From Cacajao melanocephalus (lineage: Eukaryota; Chordata; Mammalia; Primates; Pitheciidae): DNA of 64,000 bases. Shown here piece after piece: positions 57,006 through 64,000 of the stretch. The notes below the pieces were generated by a model that saw only the letters and a program-made list of their open reading frames with translations, was not told the origin of the DNA and searched no databases. A program made the translations under genes and the position numbers. Position 1 is the stretch's first letter. Each line of letters opens with the position of its first letter. The stretch is from assembly GCA_963573385.1 (NCBI GenBank), contig CAUYLG010026807.1, positions 157,220-221,219 on the forward strand, in the 5' to 3' direction.

Positions 57006-57334
57006 CTGGACTGCCCTATGAAAAACAATTAGGTAAGTAGTCACTGCCTGGAGAGCTGAAACAGGTGATCCAAATAGTGAATAAAGTATGGGCAAAGAAC
57101 GCTGGCCTCACTCACTTCAGCTTTATTTTCTCAGAGGTCTCAAATGACAAAAGCTTCAAGTTTACTAAACAGAATGGTTTCCACCCAAAAGGAAATTCAC
57201 AGTCCTCTGGCTGCCCTCTAATTCCATTACAAATTCAAGGCACACAAACCACATTCAGCATTCGCTTTGTAAACTGCTAACAAAGGCACATTTGATTAGG
57301 CTTTTTGCAATGGGTAACAAAATGAACTCACCAC

Positions 57335-57440
57335 AGGGGAGAGGGGACAGGAGAGTGAAGAGAAGGGAAAAGGAAGACGGGAGAAGGGAGAGGGCAGAAG
57401 GAGGGGGAGAGGGGAAAGGGAAGAGGAGAAGAGAGACACC
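57335..57440 (+). repeat. polypurine (GA-rich) tract
   Basis: About 100 bp almost entirely A and G on + ('ggagaggggaaagggaagag'), so polypyrimidine on the transcribed strand of CIPC intron 1, about 400 bp upstream of the exon 2 acceptor. Confidence 0.85.
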
Positions 57441-57639
57441 ACAAGCCTTGCTTTCCAAGTGTACATTTGCAGGCTCACGACCTATTGCCACCTCCCATAG
57501 TGTAGCGTTTCTCAAATTAACCTCTAAATCCTTTGGCTGATATTGAACAGAGAGCAAAAACAACTCCCTATACATGCATGCTATTTTGGGCTTAAAAAAC
57601 ACTTTTATGGGCAAATAAAATAATATATAATAAAGAGCT

Positions 57640-57850
57640 GATAATATGTGTTGCTATTAGTGTTATCTCACTTGGGCCTCACAATGTCATCTTCAGTTGC
57701 TGTCTCACTTTGCAGGGGAGGAAACCGAGGCTCAGATAAGTTACATTCAATCGTTTAGAAATATTTATCAAATGCCACTGTAAATCAAGCATTGTGTAAG
57801 GACTAGGGATATAGAGTGAATAGAATAGGTATCTGTCGCTCCCTTCAAAG
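57640..57850 (+). mobile_element. MIR followed by L2 remnant
   Basis: 'gaggaaaccgaggctcagat' is the MIR core. 'ggatatagagtgaatagaat' resembles the L2 3' end. Confidence 0.6.
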
Positions 57851-59104
57851 TGCTGGCCAAGGCTAAGAATATCCCAGATATTTTAACATGGCCATTTGAG
57901 TCACCAAGGAATGCCAACTGTAAGGCCAGCATAAGAACACAAAGACCACCACAGGGATAAGGAGAACAGGCCAACAGGGAACATGACAATAATGAAACTG
58001 GGAAGATGCAAGCAAAGCCTTGTGATGTTCTAATTCACCATGCACTCCTGATTCTGTCCTGCTGTCCTTCTGAGTGAAGAAAAACACAAGCCCCCTGCCA
58101 AATGGCACTGTATCTGGAATACCCTGGAGTGCCAAGTCTGGACAGTTCTGCTAATATAAGATCTAGTGAAGAACATTAACTACCCTAAAAGCAGCAGAGG
58201 AAGGATTCGAAATAAAATTAAATAGAAGACAAGGATGCTTATAAGCAACCCTCTTGCTCATACTTTTGCAGACTGTAGGAGGAGACTAAAGAGAACACAA
58301 ACTGGACTGAATGAGAGTGAATTTTAAACACAATTCCAAGTTAAAATCATGCTGCCCCATATCTAACTCATTTAAGGGGACTGGCTTCCTCATTCAACTG
58401 ACATCAAACCAAGTACTCTTCCACAGGTCACATGTTTAATCCTATGTGCATAAAAGATAACAGCACTGTCACATCTTGCAGAGAACTATGAAAAAGCAAT
58501 GTCTGTTTGACAGCTATGAAATTTGACAGCACGGACAGCCCAGTTTAAAAAGTAGACTAAAGTGTAAAACTATATCTCTAATTAAATCAGGATCCTTTTG
58601 TATGAAATTCAACAAACGTGCATAGTATAATTTTCCTAAAATAATACTGTCCGAAAGTGAATAGAAGCCTTTTCCAAAATGGAAGTAGATGAGGATTGCG
58701 AGTGGGCATTCAAACTAATTCAAGTTAGACCAGGCTGTTGATTTACATTAGGAGAGTAGCTCATGTTAGTTGCAACTAATTAAGAACCTTACTTAGGATC
58801 TTAGCTTCTTGAAGTTTCACATTATCTTACTAAACATGGATTATTTTACAGGTACTTTAGATAATGCTTCCCAATTTAGTCTTCTACAATCTTTGTGGCA
58901 AAACAATGAAAAAAGTCTTGCTATTATTATTAAAGTGTAGTCAATGAAACTACAGAAAATACACAGGAATTTATCTGGCTTACTGAAAATTTGTAGATCA
59001 GGTAATTGATCATGGAGTCAAAATACTAAAACATTGACAAATCAGTTGTTGAGGCTCAGAAAACAATACTCCAAAGTATGGCACTTTAGCATAATGAGTG
59101 CTTT
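57851..59104. other. CIPC intron 1, unassigned stretch
   Basis: AT-rich, no repeat family recognised. Confidence 0.5.
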
Positions 59105-59215
59105 GTTGTTGTTGTTTGTTTTATCTCAAACTGTGTCTTGCTCTGTTGCCCACACTCGAGGGCAAGGCCACAAACATGGCTCACTGCAGCCTCAACTTCT
59201 TGGCCATAAAGAAAT
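59105..59215 (-). mobile_element. partial Alu, reverse
   Basis: 'tgtcttgctctgttgcccac' to 'catggctcactgcagcctca'. Only one end of a monomer is present. Confidence 0.7.
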
Positions 59216-59399
59216 TACCTGACCTGTCTTGTCTGATAGTAGATCATAAAACCATCATTCTAGAATGGGTCCTACCCGATAACAGAGAGGAAGGAATGCT
59301 ACACAGAGGTCAAGAATAATTCTGGACAGACAGATCTTGCTGGGTTTCCCACCACAGTCCATTACTATTAGATCATACTCTTTTTGTTTGGTTGATTTT

Positions 59400-59702
59400 T
59401 CTTTTGTTTTGTTTTTTATTTATAGATGAATCACACGCTGTTGCTCAGCTGGAGTGCAATGGCACAATCACGGCTAACTGCAGACTCAACCTCCTGGACT
59501 AAAGTGACCCTTCTGCCCTAGCCTCCTGAGTACTGGGGACTCCAGGCGTATACCACCACACCCAGCTAATTTTAAAATTTTTTGTAGACAGTGGGTCTTG
59601 CTATGTTGCCCAAGCTGGTCTCGACCTCCTGGGTTCAAGCAATCCACCCACCTCAGCATCCCAAAGTACTAGGATAACAGGTGTGAGCCACCCTGCCCAG
59701 CC
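59400..59702 (-). mobile_element. Alu (AluJ-like), reverse
   Basis: A diverged reverse Alu ('gctggagtgcaatggcacaa' to 'gtgagccaccctgcccagcc'). Confidence 0.88.
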
Positions 59703-60962
<1,260 letters not shown>

Positions 60963-60965
60963 TCA

Positions 60966-61253
60966 GAGCTGGGCAAGGTGGCTCACGTCTGTAATCCCAG
61001 CAGCACTCTGGGAGGCCAAGGCAGGTAGATCACCTGAGGTCAGGAGTTCTAGACCAGCCTGGCCAATATGGTGAAACCCTGTCCTACTAAAAGTACAAAA
61101 ATTAGCTGGGTGTGGTGGTGTGTGCCCGTAATCTCAGCTACTCAGGAGGCTGAGGCACGAGAACTGCTTGAATCTGGGAGGCGGAGGTTGTAGTAAGCCA
61201 AGATTGTGCTGCTGCACTTGGTGACAGAGTGTGACTCCGTCCCAAAAAAAAAA
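60966..61253 (+). mobile_element. Alu (second of a stacked pair)
   Basis: Inserted at the downstream copy of the preceding Alu's target site. 'agtgaatca' recurs right after its A tail at about 61,256. The end of the right monomer is shortened ('gctgcacttggtgacagagt'). Confidence 0.93.
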
Positions 61254-61263
61254 CAGTGAATCA

Positions 61264-62450
61264 ATAAATATATTGGTTTATATAAGGAGACAAAACTCAA
61301 AATTCTAGCAAGCGCTCCAAAGCAATTAGCTCTTACTCTTTTTGCACTTCTGACATTAGTCTAATTATTTGTCTCCTCAACCTCGGGTCTTTTTTTTTTT
61401 CAGGCCCCCAACAATTAACATAAGGCATTCAATAGAGTAATAAATTCCAACAAATGGCTGACCTGCTGTCTCTCTGACAGCTCTAGTAGCTTAGCAGTCA
61501 TGGAAATACCTCAACAGCTTGAAGGTCAAGATTCTGCATTTCCAAACACCATGGTCACCTTAAGATCTAACCTCCACGTCTGGTCCTCTGTGGGAAACAG
61601 ATATTTGATATACCCCTTATGCTAAGATGAAACCTCAGGGACAAATCCAACATCCAAATTAAAGGTTGGTCTAATCCACAAACAATCTTTGTGGAGATTT
61701 GTCCTTATGATTAAAAAGGAGATCCAAGGGTTACAAGAAAAGGATCTGAAATGCTGCTTTCAGATCTCTCCTTTTATAGACACTTGGCAGCATTCCTGGG
61801 AGCTCGAGTTCCCTTTAAAATGTGTCACGTGTATAACATGTGTGCCTGGACAGAAGTGTGAGGTAAAAGTTCAAGCAGAGGCTTAAACACAACAAAGTGA
61901 TACGGTCACAGAAAGCAAACCTTGAGTAATCCCAGTTAGAATGGTAAGTTGATTACTAGGTTTTCTCTGAAGTCATTTTCTTTTGGTCTGCATATTCAGA
62001 TACCATCCTGAGAAAATGTCTGTGTATTTTAACAGTGGAAAAACCCTATCTACTTAAATGTCTAATATTCATCTTCTCTTTCACATTCATTTCATTTCTC
62101 CAAGTTGGCTGAAAATTCGTGTCAAAGATCCTGAACTCTAATTTCATACATTTTCCTATGTTTGAGACCAGTTTGGCTCTATTTTCACCTTTCAAAGGGG
62201 AGGTGAGCTTAGAGAACGATCTCCGCTCCTCTCCCCTGCTGCAATTAGTTAACAGTAACGGTGCCCACCTACCCATTCGCACCAGCCCACGTTGCATCTG
62301 TGCCAGGCAGCATGTGCACCCTCCAGGCATCCACCAGCCTGCCAGCTCAGCAGGGCAGAACTGGGCAGACCCTAGTACTGTGCTGGGACTGGCATACCAC
62401 CAGCCTTCCAGGGCAAACGCCCAAACAATGCCTACTGCCAGGACTTGAGC
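61264..62450. other. CIPC intron 1, unassigned stretch with an E-box at 61,826-61,831
   Basis: No repeat family recognised. A perfect CACGTG lies at 61,826-61,831. Confidence 0.55.
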
Positions 62451-63304
62451 AGTAACAGGGCGCCTAGCTCCAGCCTGTGCCCTGGGCCGGGATCAGAGCT
62501 CCCCCGAACCACCTACCCACTAACCACTGACTCCTTACTTGGCACTGCCCACCTTCTCCCCTAGAACACTACCCCCCGGCGCCAAGCCTGGCGAGCTGGC
62601 CACAGGGGAAATAACCAGCAACGTGGGTGACAGCAGGTCTCTGGAAAAGGCAGTACACCTGTGCCCTGGGGCCAGAACAGGGGACTACCCCTGATCTCAA
62701 ACTGGAAGCCCAGGACCCTCGCCCAGTTACCAGTTCTGGCGCCCACTCACCTGCCCATTGCCTGGTCCTCTGCTCCCAGCCGGGCTGGCCTCCAGGCTCT
62801 CTCCCCGCCCAGCCGGCTGGCGGCTGCCCCCAAGGCTAAACCAGGGCCACCTGCCCTAACGGACTCGCCCCACTGGCCTCTCACACAAGCCCCCTTCCCA
62901 CACGCAGCCCCCTCCTCACCCGCGATTCCCTCTCCCACGCCCCTCACAGCAAAGCCAACAACCCCCGCTCCCACCATTTGGCCCTCCGTCCCCCGAAAGT
63001 CTGTTTGCCCCTCTTGCCTACTCGCTCCTCTTCCTCTCTCCCCTACTTCCACCTCCTTTCCCCACGCTCCTCTCCCAATCCCTCTCCCGCTGCCAGCCCT
63101 GCTCCCCTCCTCCCGGACCCGGCCCTCCCTTTCTCACCTAGGGCCAGGGTCGCCGCTCCACGACCGGTCCCGTGGGTCAGGTGGCGCATGCGTGAGCACG
63201 GCCCCGCGGCTCCATGACAACCTAGTCGTCGCTGAGTGTCTCGCTATCCCCCCAGCCTCCCGCCCATTTCTCCTCCCCCCGCCTCCGCGACAGCGTTCGC
63301 CAGC

Positions 63305-63310
63305 CACGTG
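63305..63310. promoter_or_regulatory. CIPC: canonical E-box CACGTG (extended GTCACGTGGC on -)
   Basis: A perfect palindromic E-box. The extended form on the - strand, GTCACGTGGC, also fits USF and TFEB/MITF-type factors. In a clock-repressor gene it is a candidate CLOCK-BMAL1 site. Occupancy is not shown by sequence. Confidence 0.7.
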
Positions 63311-63479
63311 ACACGGCTCGGAGGACCGAGCACCATAGAGACCGCATACTGTTCTCCTAGAAGGGACCTTGGAGAAGCGTCTTTTCCCCGACCCCGACGG
63401 AAGACCAGGCTGGCGCGGAGCTGGGCCGGCGCTCTCTCCGCGGCGGGCGAGCGTCTCTATGGTTGGTTCCTGAGGCCCT

Positions 63480-63490
63480 GCCGCCATTTT
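63480..63490 (-). promoter_or_regulatory. CIPC: YY1-type element AAAATGGCGGC
   Basis: An exact match to the AANATGGCGGC consensus on the - strand. Its ATG also starts the possible long uORF. Confidence 0.65.
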
Positions 63491-63610
63491 GTATGGGGAC
63501 CTTGTGCAGTGAGCGGCTTGGGCACGGTTTCGAGGCGGGGTTCCGAGGAGCTGGGGGTGGGGCCAGCTTGGAGCCGCTACGGCCAGAGGCGCGACTCGCA
63601 ATGTCGTGCT

Positions 63611-63641
63611 GCGTGCCGCGTGCCGCGTGCCGCGTGCCGCG
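63611..63641 (+). repeat. heptamer tandem repeat (GCGTGCC)4
   Basis: Four perfect GCGTGCC units plus a partial GCG lie in the CpG island just upstream of the inferred CIPC start. Confidence 0.92.
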
Positions 63642-63760
63642 GTGCCGCCTTTGGGGGTGGGGGCCGGGGCAAGGCGTGTACGGCCTGTGCGCGAGCCAGG
63701 AGCGAAGGTGCTCAGCGTGGGAGAGCGGGCGCGCCGGCAGCCTCGGCGTGGAGTCGCCGT

Positions 63761-64000
63761 GACAGGGGCGCCAGACTTCCCCGCGTGCTCCTCGCGTTTT
63801 CCCTACGCGTTTACCCTATGCATTTGCCCTGGTTTGTTTTTGTTCCCCTCCACCCTCGAGACCATGCTCCAAGAGGTCGAGGCGCGATGAGTTATTTTAA
63901 GTGGATGATTTCAGATGTTTGACTCACTTTGTCATGTGCAGTGGGTTTTGTATGGACGCTGTTTCTCGGTGAAGGTTCACGGTGAACACGTGTATAACAG
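63761..64000. other. sequence upstream of CIPC, island shore
   Basis: CpG density falls and no gene is recognised before the window ends. A divergent transcript is possible but unsupported. Confidence 0.5.

Larger units (their letters stand above)
63138..63500 (-). other. CIPC: CIPC non-coding exon 1 (5' end approximate)
   Basis: The 3' end is set by the donor CCCTAG|GTGAGA at 63,138/63,137. The 5' end is not determinable from sequence and 63,500 is a guess from the YY1-type element. If that is right, a reading frame opening at ATG 63,487-63,485 (A at -3, G at +4) stays open through the exon and into exon 2, as a long uORF of about 132 codons ending at the TAA at 56,969-56,967. Confidence 0.6.
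62700..63760. promoter_or_regulatory. CIPC: CpG island, CIPC promoter
   Basis: CpG density rises sharply from about 62,740 and is maximal at 63,130-63,760. No TATA box is obvious. It contains the CIPC exon 1 donor, a CACGTG E-box (63,305-63,310) and a YY1-type AAAATGGCGGC element on the - strand (63,490-63,480). YY1 sites in this orientation commonly sit just downstream of TATA-less start sites, which suggests the CIPC start is a little above 63,490. Confidence 0.8.

Noticed and set aside
62661..63922. Open frames of 216 and 228 residues on + over the CIPC CpG island
   Set aside because: Proline- or arginine-rich composition typical of CpG islands. They lie antisense to CIPC exon 1 and no family is recognised.

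Overview
The window is primate nuclear DNA, human or a close relative. It carries about two dozen full or partial Alu elements in both orientations, plus older MIR, L2, L1M, hAT and MaLR remnants. Its two protein genes have GT-AG introns and CpG-island promoters and are recognisable as ZDHHC22 and CIPC. The reconstructed proteins have the lengths I recall for the human proteins (263 and 399 residues). The gene pair is the chromosome 14q24.3 neighbourhood in human, read here in reverse orientation to what I recall of the human reference. I cannot tell human from another ape or monkey by eye. There are no rRNA or tRNA genes, no CRISPR array and no bacterial-style operons.

Layout. Positions 1-20,160 are intergenic: Alu clusters at 1.3-2.25, 3.7-5.3, 10.4-11.5 and 12.9-13.5 kb, MIR/L2 fragments, TG-rich simple repeats, and a fossil hAT transposon (about 10.07-12.05 kb) that appears to sit inside an L1M remnant. 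From about 20.2 to 30.88 kb is ZDHHC22 on the + strand. It has a CpG-island 5' end with a probable non-coding first exon (donor at 20,549/20,550), a coding exon 22,406-22,945, a last exon starting at 28,199 with the stop at 28,464, and a 3' UTR of about 2.4 kb ending after a polyadenylation signal at 30,854. From 30.9 to 45.0 kb is the gap between two convergent genes. It includes an orphan CpG island (about 36.9-37.6 kb) next to homeodomain-type AT-rich motifs, in an unusually Alu-poor stretch. From 45.0 to about 63.5 kb is CIPC on the - strand: a non-coding first exon in a CpG island, coding exons at 56,963-56,828, 52,520-52,351 and 48,917-48,024, and a 3' UTR of about 3 kb.

Function. ZDHHC22 is a DHHC-family protein S-acyltransferase, a multi-pass membrane enzyme. 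CIPC is a negative-feedback partner of CLOCK in the circadian clock. The two are neighbours and not a pathway. The most interesting points are: (i) the ZDHHC22 cysteine-rich domain keeps all four ligands of one zinc site but appears to have lost all four of the other; (ii) a start-stop mini-uORF (ATG immediately followed by TAA) lies 12 nt upstream of the ZDHHC22 start codon; (iii) CIPC has in-frame upstream ATGs that all end at a TAA three bases before its start, and possibly a long uORF through exon 1; (iv) a perfect CACGTG E-box lies in the CIPC promoter/first exon, fitting clock feedback; (v) several repeat-biology oddities (Alu fold-back insertion, nested hAT in L1, micro-retroinsertion, stacked Alus sharing one target site, a 76-bp duplicated segment). 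I see no evidence of a wholly new gene system.
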